Part shown: one piece after another, positions 8,365-18,600 of the stretch | How positions within the stretch are numbered: the first letter of the stretch is position 1 | How the letters are laid out: each line of letters begins with the position of its first letter | The notes under the pieces: generated by a model | Databases searched by the model: none | The model's input: only the letters and a program-made list of their open reading frames with translations | Told to the model about the DNA's origin: nothing | Position numbers and translations under genes: made by a program | Source: Streptomyces griseus subsp. griseus | GTDB taxonomy: Bacteria > Actinomycetota > Actinomycetes > Streptomycetales > Streptomycetaceae | DNA: 64,000 nucleotides | Reading direction: 5' to 3' | Assembly (NCBI RefSeq): GCF_000720255.1 | Contig: NZ_JOJE01000005.1 | Span: forward strand, 572,769 to 636,768

Positions 8365-11300
8365 TCAGTCGAGTTGGACCGTCTTCGGGAAGTCACCGCC
8401 GGCGGCGGCGTCCGCCGGGGGGAGGGCCGTCGGGTAGACGCGGATGTCGCTCAGGGAGGCGTTGGTGTATTCGCCGTAGGTGCCGGAGGACAGCTTGCGG
8501 CCGACCTGGAGGGGGCCGGTCGCGTTCCAGGGGGTGTAGGTCCAGGCGCGGGTGGCGGTGAGCTTGCCGTTGACGTACAGGCGGAGTTCCTTGGCGGTGG
8601 CGTCGTAGACGCCGACCAGGTGGGTCCACTGGCCGGTGGTCGCCTTGGCACCGTAGGCGGCTGCCCAGACGGAACCGGTGGCGTCGGTGCTGTGGCGGCC
8701 GAAGGCCCAGGACCCGGCGCCGGAGGAGTAGTACAGCTGGAAGCCGTTGTTGGTGGTGCCGCTCTGCGAGAGGAACGTGCTGTTCGCCGCGAGCGAGTTG
8801 AGCTTGACCCAGGCCGAGACGGTGAAGCTCTTGGACGTGTCCACGGCGGGGCCGCCGGCCGCGGCGTAGCCGGTGGTGCCGGTCAGGTCGAGGACCGCGC
8901 CGCGGGCGGAGTCGGTGCGCCAGCCGTAGGCCCCGGACAGGTTGGCGTTCAGCGTGCCGGTGCTGTCGGCGGTGCTCGTACCGGTGCCCTCGGCCAGCTT
9001 CCACCAGTGGGTGGCGGTGTCAGTGACCGAGCCCAGGGAGACCGGGGGAGCGAAGTCGTAGGTGGGCGGGGAGGTCAGGACCGGGCTCTGCCGGTAGTTG
9101 TACTCGATGAGCTGACCTGCGGTGTCGACGGTGTACAGGTCGGGGTTCCCGTCGGGGCCTCCGCCGTCGACCGTGCCGAACCTGGTGGGGCTGTTGATGT
9201 CACCGGGAGAGGCGACGACCGGGTAGGACGCCGGCGGCAGCGCGAGCCGCAGGTCGGTGTGGACGGTGGGGTGGAGCAGGGCCGGCACCAGGGTGGTGCT
9301 GTCCACGGCGATCGGGTAGCTGTAGAGCTCACCGGAGGTCTTGTCCCGGGTCCACAGCACGGGACCGCCCTTGAAGGTGCCCGCGGCGAGGAGGGTCTGG
9401 CCGGTCCAGTCGCCGTCGCCGAGCCGGAGCGGGTTCTTCAGGTGGTAGCCGCCGTCGGACTGGTAGATCCACAGCTCCTTGTTCTCGACGGTGATCACGG
9501 CGGGGTAGTTGTAGGTGTTGCCGAAGACGTTGCCCGGCGTGATGAGCTGGCTGATGTTCCAGCTCGTGCTGTTGTAGTCGGTGCCGCGGCAGCGGCTGTC
9601 GTCCGCGACGACGTCGGCCTGCGCGCACGGGTCCTTGGGGATGACATCGAAGCGTCTGCCGATGAAGCCGCCGACCGTGGAGTACGGCGTTCTCTGGAAG
9701 GACGCGTCGTCGACCGGGTCCTGGTCGTTCTTGACGACGTAGAGCTGGCCGTTCTTGTAGGCGAACAGGTCGTCGACGTCCGCGCCGTGCAGGTTGCCGC
9801 GGTGGGCGATGAGGTAGGTGTCCCAGCCGGTGCCGTCGGGCGAGTCGCCGGCGGAGGCCACGGTGACCGGGCCGGTGACCGTGGGCGCGGTGCCGGTGAC
9901 CGGGCCGCTCTGGACCGGGTCGGCGGGCTGGGCGGGGTCGAGGTTGCCGGGGATCAGGTCGAGGTCGCCGGTCTTGGTGGTGGCGAGCAGGTCGGGGACG
10001 CCGTCGCCGGAGATGTCACCGGGCTTGACCGTGGTGGCCGGGTTCCAGGGGACGGTGAAGGTGTAGCCGAAGGGCGCGGTGGAGATGTTGCCCGCCTTGT
10101 CGACGCCGGCCACGTACAGCGTGTGCACGCCCCAGTCGCTGATCGGGACGGGGATCGTGGCGGTGGACCTGCCCTGGCTGTCGGTGCCGGTGACCGAGGC
10201 GCTCTGGCCGTCGGCGGCGGTGGGCGGCGAGTCGAGCTGCCACAGGAAGGACCCCATCCCGCTGGACTTGCAGGGGCCGGGGACACAGGTGTCGTCCGTG
10301 GCCGGGCTGTCGGCGCCGGCCACGGTGAAGTCGGTGGTCCTGCCCGGGCCGGCGAACACCGGCTGGACGGTGCGCTCCGAACCGACCGGCGGGAACGCGG
10401 CGTTGCCGGTCACCTCCGGGGTCGGAGGCGCCGTGAAGTCGGCGGTGAACCAGCAGTGGTCCGATATCGCGGACTGCAGGTCGGAGGAGGAGTCGTCCTC
10501 GGCGTAGACGTCCCAGCCGTACTGGTGACCGTCCTTCAGCGTGGCTCCGATGTTCACGACCGCGTCGGTGCCGGAGGCGAGGAACCCGCTCGCCGGGGTC
10601 GAGACGTTGGCGCCGCTGCCGTCGCCGTCCGGATCTACCGTGCGGTCCCAGACGTGGTAGTGCGCCTTGACGTTCTCACCCGACATCTGGGTGGTGACGG
10701 TCGAGTGCAGCTTGATGTTGCTGCCGGCGTCCGAGTAGGTGGTGGCACCGATCCAGCCCACCCCGCTGGTGGTACACGGGGCTGAGGCGCCGGTGGCCGC
10801 GGGGGTCGTGTGCAGGTCGGTCGGCACGGCCGGCGGGATGTCGAACTTCGTGGTCAGCGTCAGCGTGGTCGACATGCGCAGGTAGTCGTCGTTGCCGGAG
10901 GTCTGCGACTCGTTGCCGTACAGACCGACGGTCCAGGTGTTGGTGCCGGCGCCCGCGGTGCCGTCCCCGTCGTAGCCGTCGCCGTCCTGCTGGGCGATCT
11001 TCTGGGCCTGGTCGGTGACGTGGAAGGTGGCGGTGCTGTTGCTGCACGAGCTGCTGGAGTTGGCGCCGCTCGGGACCGTGTCGGTCGCCGGCGGGAAGGC
11101 GACGTCGTGGGTGCCGGGCCGTGAGTTCCAGTCGGTGCCGGCGCTGATCGCGTTCGTGGTGTGCAGGGTCAGCAGCTGGTCCTGGCTGCAGTCCCAACTG
11201 GCCGCGTAGGTGGTGGAGATCTTCACGTAGGCGTCGTAGACGACGAACGCCGGGTGCAGTCCGCTGGTGTTGATCGCCCAGTACGAGCGTTCCAGACCGA

Positions 11301-12366
11301 CACCGCAGGGGCCGCCCCAACGCTGGTAGCCCACGCCCTGGCCGTTGGTCTGCGCCTTGTCGTACTGCGGCGAGTCGTCGCAGGTCGAGCTGGAGTAGAC
11401 CTCGGTGTAGTGGCCGGCGGTGGAGGAGACCGGGTTCGTGTACGGGTCGATGTACACCGGGTAGGTGGTGTCCGGGTCGCTGAGCATGCCCGCGTCCGGG
11501 GTCAGCGTGAGGGCCTTGCTCGTGGCGGTCATGGCGACCGGTTCGGTGTCGGCGCCGGGGCCGGGGCCGTCCACGGAGGACGCCGGGCCGGCGGCCGGCC
11601 CGGCCTCCGGGGTCGTCACGGGCGTGGTCGAGGAGTCCCACATCAACGGCTGGGGGCTGGTGTAGGCCAGGTCACCGTCGGTCGCGGTGGCGCTCATGCT
11701 GTCGGCGGCGGTGGTGCTCAGGGTGAGGCCGTCGGTGGAGGTGGCCAGGGTGAGCTTCTTCAGCTCGGGGTCGGCGGCCGCGTCCGCGTCATGGACGACC
11801 AGGACGTCACTGAAGCCGCCCTGGTCGGTGACGGACACCGACAGGTCGACGCCCGGCAGCACCGAGGAGTACAGGGCGGTGTCGCCGCTGACGGTCGGCT
11901 TCGGCAGCGTGAACGGCAGGGTGAGGGCCATGCTGGGCCCGTCGGAGTGGGTCAGGGTGACCAACGGGCCGTCGCCGCCCCCGGAGAGCGTGACCCCGTT
12001 CGGCGTGGCCGTGGGTGTGTAGCCGCCGTTGCCGTCGGCGACCAGCGTGGCGTCCACCGGTGTCCAGTCGCCGTCCTTGAGGACCCGGGCCGGCAGCACA
12101 CTGGTGGTGTTGGAGAACGTGCCGTCCGGCAGCGCCTGCGTGGTCGAGACCTCCGTGGTCAACGCGTCCACCGGGACGGCCTTTCCGGAGGACATGGCCT
12201 GGGCCTGTGCGGCCAGCAGCGGATCGGCGGGAGTTGGCGAGAAGTCGTCGGCGGCGGCGGGCAGCGCCGGGAGGACCGCCAACAGGGCGAGGGCGGCGGC
12301 GAACAGGGGCAGCCGACGTGCCGGGACGGTGCGTCTGTGGCGGCTGCGTACAGGTCGTTTCAGCAC
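8365..12366 (-). CDS. giant secreted LamG/FG-GAP-like protein, divergent partner of the RHS toxin
   Basis: A 1333-residue secreted protein. The start is the GTG at 12366, preceded by AAGGAAG; it gives a basic N-terminus and a signal peptide (RRLPLFAAALALLAVLPALP, cut near AAADD). A large beta-rich N-terminal half contains a Cys-rich segment around residues 310-460. An FG-GAP/VCBS-like calcium motif (GDISGDGVPDLL) lies near residue 780. A LamG/concanavalin-like jellyroll domain occupies about residues 1119-1320 (SFTVSAWVKLN, VGVYDATAKELRLYVNGK). No catalytic motif is visible. It starts 237 bp from, and divergent to, the RHS toxin gene, suggesting co-regulated surface proteins. Role in adhesion or toxin display is inference. 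Confidence 0.82.
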   Translation of the reverse strand: MLKRPVRSRHRRTVPARRLPLFAAALALLAVLPALPAAADDFSPTPADPLLAAQAQAMSSGKAVPVDALTTEVSTTQALPDGTFSNTTSVLPARVLKDGDWTPVDATLVADGNGGYTPTATPNGVTLSGGGDGPLVTLTHSDGPSMALTLPFTLPKPTVSGDTALYSSVLPGVDLSVSVTDQGGFSDVLVVHDADAAADPELKKLTLATSTDGLTLSTTAADSMSATATDGDLAYTSPQPLMWDSSTTPVTTPEAGPAAGPASSVDGPGPGADTEPVAMTATSKALTLTPDAGMLSDPDTTYPVYIDPYTNPVSSTAGHYTEVYSSSTCDDSPQYDKAQTNGQGVGYQRWGGPCGVGLERSYWAINTSGLHPAFVVYDAYVKISTTYAASWDCSQDQLLTLHTTNAISAGTDWNSRPGTHDVAFPPATDTVPSGANSSSSCSNSTATFHVTDQAQKIAQQDGDGYDGDGTAGAGTNTWTVGLYGNESQTSGNDDYLRMSTTLTLTTKFDIPPAVPTDLHTTPAATGASAPCTTSGVGWIGATTYSDAGSNIKLHSTVTTQMSGENVKAHYHVWDRTVDPDGDGSGANVSTPASGFLASGTDAVVNIGATLKDGHQYGWDVYAEDDSSSDLQSAISDHCWFTADFTAPPTPEVTGNAAFPPVGSERTVQPVFAGPGRTTDFTVAGADSPATDDTCVPGPCKSSGMGSFLWQLDSPPTAADGQSASVTGTDSQGRSTATIPVPISDWGVHTLYVAGVDKAGNISTAPFGYTFTVPWNPATTVKPGDISGDGVPDLLATTKTGDLDLIPGNLDPAQPADPVQSGPVTGTAPTVTGPVTVASAGDSPDGTGWDTYLIAHRGNLHGADVDDLFAYKNGQLYVVKNDQDPVDDASFQRTPYSTVGGFIGRRFDVIPKDPCAQADVVADDSRCRGTDYNSTSWNISQLITPGNVFGNTYNYPAVITVENKELWIYQSDGGYHLKNPLRLGDGDWTGQTLLAAGTFKGGPVLWTRDKTSGELYSYPIAVDSTTLVPALLHPTVHTDLRLALPPASYPVVASPGDINSPTRFGTVDGGGPDGNPDLYTVDTAGQLIEYNYRQSPVLTSPPTYDFAPPVSLGSVTDTATHWWKLAEGTGTSTADSTGTLNANLSGAYGWRTDSARGAVLDLTGTTGYAAAGGPAVDTSKSFTVSAWVKLNSLAANSTFLSQSGTTNNGFQLYYSSGAGSWAFGRHSTDATGSVWAAAYGAKATTGQWTHLVGVYDATAKELRLYVNGKLTATRAWTYTPWNATGPLQVGRKLSSGTYGEYTNASLSDIRVYPTALPPADAAAGGDFPKTVQLD

Positions 12367-12504
12367 GTGGCAGGCTTCCTTCGGTCGCGGGCAGCGGGGT
12401 GGGGGGAAGCCCGGTTGCCATGGGGCTGTGATCATTTCCGCACAGAAACTACTCACGATCCGCCAAGGCGAAGCACGGTCTTTTCACTGAAATGGCAAAG
12501 GGTC

Positions 12505-12534
12505 TTGAGTCGCGATCATGGCCGTATCTAGCCT
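12505..12534 (+). promoter_or_regulatory. candidate promoter of the RHS toxin gene
   Basis: TTGAGT at 12505-12510 and TAGCCT at 12529-12534 are separated by 18 bases, a fair match to the main streptomycete sigma factor pattern. It lies about 70 bases before the GTG start and within the 237-bp divergent region. Sequence match only. Confidence 0.4.
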
Positions 12535-12603
12535 CCCGTCGATCACTCACACGTGTGGTCTGGCTAACTGACGGCCTGTCGAGGCCGGTCCCTGGGGGTA
12601 CGC

Positions 12604-15600
12604 GTGAGTGGCAGACGGCGCTGGTTCGCGGGCGTGTGGCACCGAAGATTCCTGGGCGGGCCGGGGCTGTGGACGGTCCCCGTCGCCCTCCTCGCACTGC
12701 TCCTGCCGGTGGCGATCGCCACCGGCTTCGGCACGCCCGGATTCCTGCCCGGCCACACGGACGACGGCTTCGGCCACCACGGCGGATTCAAGTTCGCCGG
12801 CGATGTGTGGAACCCCAAGAAGCTCCCCGCCACCCCGGCCGTGGACCACCACGCCCTGCCGCCGAAGAAGACCCCCGCGCATCCCAAGGGGTACAAGCCG
12901 CTGGGGACTTACCGGGCCCAGGCACCGCGGTGGCCGAAGGCGGGCACCGCCACCGTCGCCCTGGACGCCCACGGCAGGGCGAAGCCCACCAAGGCGGGCG
13001 CGCTGCCGGTCTGGGTGGCACCCGCGGACCCCGCACACCCCGTCGACCAGGTACGCGTACAGACCGCCTCCCACGCCCAGACGCTCAGGACCGGCGCCAA
13101 CGGCATGCTGCTCGGCATCACCCCGTCCACCACGGCGTCCGACCGCGGCCGGGTGCGTGTCGTGGTCGACTACTCCGCGATAGCCGAGGCGTACGGCGGA
13201 GGTTACGGCTCCCGGCTCCAGCTCGTACAGCTCCCGGGCTGCGCCCTCACCACCCCGGAGCGGCCCGAGTGCCAGAAGCGCACCCCGCTGCACTTCACCA
13301 ACCGCCCCACCGCGAGACAGCTGACGGCGACGGTCACCCTGGGGGCGGCGTCCACTGACGAGCCGGCACCGGAGTCGCCCTCGCCTTCTCCTTCGGCGTC
13401 CCCGTCCCACGACACATCCCCGTCACCGGCGGCGTCCCCGTCAGCCGCTTCCCCGTCCCAGGCCCCGTCCCCGTCCCCCGCACAGGACACCGACGGCCCC
13501 CGCACGATGTCCCTGCGCACCGCTCCCCTCACCGCAACCACCGCCACCGGCACCACCGCCCTCGCCGTCACCTCCGGCACCTCCGGCTCCCAGGGCGACT
13601 ACGGCGCGACCACCCTCTCCGCGGCCGGCACCTGGCAGGCCTCCGCCACCGGCTCCTTCACCTACGCGTACCCGATCTCCGTCCCCGCCGCGATCGGCGG
13701 CAACGCGCCCTCCGTAGGCCTGAGTTACGACTCCCAGTCGGTCGACGGCGAGACCACCGCCCGCAACTCCCAGGCGTCCTGGGCCGGCGACGGCTGGAGC
13801 TACCAGGTGGGCTATGTGGAGCGCGGCTACCGCGGTTGCGGCTCGCTCCTCGACTCCGACGGCGACAAGATCCTCAAGGGCTCCGGCGACGAGTGCTGGG
13901 GCGGCGACAACGCCACCCTCTCCTTCGGCTCGCACTCCGGTGTGCTCGTCCCCGACGGGGTCGACGCCGGTGTGACCGGCGAGATCAAGCAGTGGCGGCT
14001 CCAGGGCGACGACGGCACCCTCGTACAGGAGCTGTCCGGTGCCGCCAACGGCCTGCACGACGGTGTCTACTACCGGGTCCTGACCACAGACGGCACCGCG
14101 GCCTACTTCGGCGCCGACCACGCACCCAGTGGCGCGGGCACCGAGGCCACCATGCCCTCGAGCCCCGACGACCCCTCCACGCACTCCGCCTGGGGCGTCC
14201 CGGTGCTGCACCCGCGCACCTCGGACCCGTGTCACGACAGCGCCAAGGGCAAGGCCTCCCAGTGCGACAAGCCGGAGGGCTGGCGCTGGAACCTCGACTT
14301 CGTCGTCTCGCCGACCGGGTTCGTCCAGCGCTACGACTACACGACCGAGTCCAACTACTACGACCTCGGCGGCGGTCAGGCCGGCGCGACCGACGACCCG
14401 GACGACACCGGCACCCTCACTTCGTACACGAGCGGCGGCGCGCTGACGCTGATCTCGTACGGCTACACGCTGGCCGACGAGCAGGCCGGGAAAACCCCGG
14501 CGGCCGAGGTGGACTTCGGGCTGGCCCAGCGCTGCCAGACCACCTCCACGTTCACCGACTGCTCGGCCTCGAACCTCAAGGACTCCACCGCCACGCACTG
14601 GCCGGACGTGCCCTGGGACCTGCACTGCGACTCCACGGACTCCACCAAGCTGCCGGACGGCGCCACCAGCGTCCCCGCCGACGTGTGCGTCACCACCGGC
14701 CCCAGCTTCTGGACCACCACCCGGCTGGACTCCATCACCACCAAGGTCCATGTGAAGGCGACCGACCAGCTCACCGCGGTCGACTCCTACAAGCTGGGCC
14801 AGATCTACTCCGACGCGGGCGGCACCGTCGACCCGGTCACCGGCACCACGGTCGACCCGAAGGACGCCGGGATGCTCCAGGCCGTGATGTGGCTGCAATC
14901 CGTGCAGCACACCGGCAAGGACACCTACGACAACGGCAACAGCGACATCGCCCTGAACCAGGTCTCCTTCACCGGCACCGAGATCGACAACCGGGTGAAC
15001 GACGACGCGCCGTCCGCCCCGCCGCTGTACCGGCCGCGCATCTCGTCCGTGCAGACAGAGACCGGCGAGTCCATCGCCGTCGAGTACAACTCGGCACCCT
15101 GCGCGGGAACGTCACTGTCGATCTCCCAGGCGGACAGCAACACGCATTCCTGCTACCCCGTCTACTGGACCGTCCCCGGCGCCTCCAAGCCGATCGCGGA
15201 CTGGTTCAACAAGGTCACCGTCAACAGCGTGGCCGTGTCCGACCTGACGGTCGCCGGCCAGTACGAGCCGGACGCCCAGAACATCCCGGCGGGCTCGGAG
15301 ACCCAGATCTCCCGCTACAGCTACTCCGGCCCGGCCTGGCACCGCGACGACTCGGACCGGACCGACGACCAGTACCGCACCTGGGACCAGTTCCGCGGCT
15401 TCCGCACCGTCACCGTGCAGACCGGACAGGCGCCCGAGCCCGTCACCCAGCAGACCACCACCTACCTCCAGGGCATGGACGGTGACTACCAGGCCGACGG
15501 CACCCGACGCTCCGTCACCGTCGACGCCAAGGTCGGCGGGAGCACGGTGCTCAGCGTGACGGACGCCGACCAACTGGCCGGCACCACGCTGGAGGACGAC

Positions 15601-18600
15601 ACCTACACCAAGGCCGGCGGCACGGTCGACGCCGTCAGCGTGAACGGCCCCTTCACGTTCACCACCACCGCCTCCGCGAACCGGACGCCGTGGACGGACT
15701 GGACGCAGGAGGACAACCCCGGCGACACCGAGCCGGCCCTGTCCACGCTGCCCGACCTCACCGCGCACCGGATCAAGTCCAGCAGCTCCCTCGAGTACCA
15801 GCACCTGGCCGACGGAAGCTGGCGGCACACCAGCACGGACACGGCGTACGACAGCCAGGGCCGCCTCTCCACCGTCAACGCGCACGGCGACGGCATCGAC
15901 CCGAACCAGGAGAAGTGCGCCACCACCACCTACGCCGACCCGCCCGCGTCGAACACGATGATGCTGTCCTACGCGGACCGGGTCACGAGCGTCGTCGGCA
16001 CCTGCGCCACCACCCCCGGCCCGAGCAGCCTGCTGACGGACCAGAAGATCTACTACGCGGGCGACGGCACCCCGTCGGGCCTGGGCACCTTCGGCCAGGT
16101 CACCGCCGCCGGCCAGGCCACCGGCACCCAGACCGCCACCGGCTACACGGGCACCACCGAGAACTGGCAGACGACGTCCGCCACGCGCTATGACGGCGGC
16201 GGCCGGATCACCGACGCCTACGACGCCACCGGCCAGAAGACCCACACCGACTTCGACCCGCCGTGGAGCAGTTCTGGCGGCAACACGGACGCCACCTCCG
16301 AGACGTCCACCAACAGCCAGGGCTGGCAGGTCGAGTCCACCCTCGACGCGTTGCGCGGGCTACCCCTGCAGAGCGTCGACGTCAACGGCCGCACGACGGA
16401 CATGACGTACGACGCCCTCGGCCGGCGCACCGCCGTGTGGCTGCCCGGCCGGGACAAGTCGGCAGGGCAGAGCGCCGACGAGACCTTCGCCTACTCGATC
16501 GACCCGGGTGCCGTCCCCGCACCCGGCGCCACCATCACCCAGCCGGGCGCGCCGTCCACGGTCACCACGAGGACACTGCGCGAGGACGGCACGTATGCCA
16601 CCTCGATCACCATCTACGACGGCATGCTGCAACCACGGCAGACCCAGTCCACCGCGATGGGCGACTCCGACTCCGGGCGCGTCATCTCCGACACCTTCTA
16701 CGACTCGCACGGCTGGCAGGCCGCGTCCTACGCCGCCTACTCCGAGCCGAACAACCCCCCCTCGACCACGCTGTACGCGGCGAACGAGAACCAGATCCCG
16801 TCGGAGACCACCACCGCGTACGACGGTCAGGGCCGGCCGCTGAAGCAGACCCTGTGGCACCAGGCCGTCGAGCAGTGGCACGCGTCCACCGCCTACCCGG
16901 GCGCCGACGAGGTCGACACCACCGCACCGGCCGGCGGCCGTTCCACCGCCTCCTTCACGAACGCCGTGGGGCAGACCACCCGCACGGTGGTGAAGAACAC
17001 CGGCTCCACGGTCACCCTCACGGGCGGCTCGGTGATTCCCTCGGGGACCTCGCTGACGTCGGCGAGCGTCCGCCTGACGATGCAGGCCGACGGCAACCTG
17101 GTGCTCTCCGCCCTGGCGACCGGCAAGACCATCTGGTCCTCCGGTACCGGCGGCAACCCCGGCGCCTGGGCGAAGTTCGGCACCGACGGCAACCTGGTCG
17201 TCTACACCACGGCGGTCGCACAGCTGTGGAGCACCGCCCTGACGGCCACCACCGGCGCCACCTTCCAGGTCCGCAACGACTCCACAGCGGCCGTCGTCTC
17301 CTCCGGCGGCTCGGTGCTGTGGAAGCAGGGCACGGCGAACGCGATCCCCCCGGCCGACGCCACCACCCGCTACACCTACACCCCCGCCGGTCAGATCGAC
17401 TCCCTCAAGGACAGCGCGGGCAACAGCTGGTCGTACCACTACAACCTGCTCGGCCAGAAGACCTCCCAGACCGATCCGAACGCCGGCACCACCACGTTCG
17501 ACAGGTACGACGTGGCCGGCAACCTGCTGCAGCTCACCGACCCGCGCGGTCAGGTGCTCTCCTTCACCTACGACTGGGACAACCGCCCCACCGCCGAGTA
17601 CGCCGCCGCCTGGTCCGCCACTCCCGACCAGACCAAGCTGCTCACGTCCTACACGTACGACACCCTGGAGAAGGGCTACCAGACCTCCGCCACCCGCTAC
17701 GTCGGCGGCGCCACCGGCAAGGCCTACAAGCAGGCCGTCACCGGCTACACCACCTCCTACCAGCCGACGGGCACCACGCTCACCATCCCCGCCGCCGAGG
17801 GATTCGCCGCCGCCGGCCAGAGCAGCGCGCCCACCTCGGGCACCGTCACCTACACCTCCACGGCCCGCTACACCGCGAACGTCGGCCTGCTGTCCACCAC
17901 GCACTACCAGGCGGACGGCAACCTGCCGGCCGAGGACATCGACTACGGCTACACCCAGCAGGGCAACCTCGACGGCATCGGCGGCTTCATCAACTCCGCC
18001 AACACGCCCGCCTACCTGGACACCGCCGTCCACGACGCGTTCGGGCGGGTGCTGCAGGCCAACTACGGGCCCACCGGCAAGGAGCTGGCGACCTTCGCGC
18101 AGTACGACGCCACCACCGGGCGCGTCACCCAGAACAGCAGCATGCTCCAGACGTCCAGCACCGCCATGGACGTCGTCAACTACCGCTACGACCAGGCCGG
18201 CGAACTCACCGCGATCGACGACCTGCGGAACAACACCACGCACGACACCCAGTGCTTCACCTACGACTCCCTCCAGCGGCTGACCGCCGCCTGGACCGAC
18301 ACCGCCGGCATCACCAACCCCTCCGCCGCCACGGTCGGCGCCGTCGGCGGCTGCACCACCGCACGGGTGCAGACCACCACCACGTCCCCGATCAAGACCA
18401 CCACCGTCGGCGGCCCCGCGCCTTACTGGCAGACCTACACCTACGACCAACTCGGCGACCGCACCGGCATGGTGGCCCACGACACCACCGGCAACGCCCT
18501 CAACGACACCACGCAGAGCATCGGTTACCCCGGTACGGACGGCACCGTCGCCGCCACCCTGCCCGACCAGGCGGGCACCGCCACCACCGCCAACCCCGGC

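Noticed and set aside
11161..12531. Gly/Arg/Val-rich plus-strand frame opposite the LamG gene
   Set aside because: Antisense shadow produced by GC codon bias; amino-acid composition is not protein-like.
13441..14910. 489-residue minus-strand frame opposite the start of the RHS gene
   Set aside because: Antisense shadow; no domain, no ribosome binding site.
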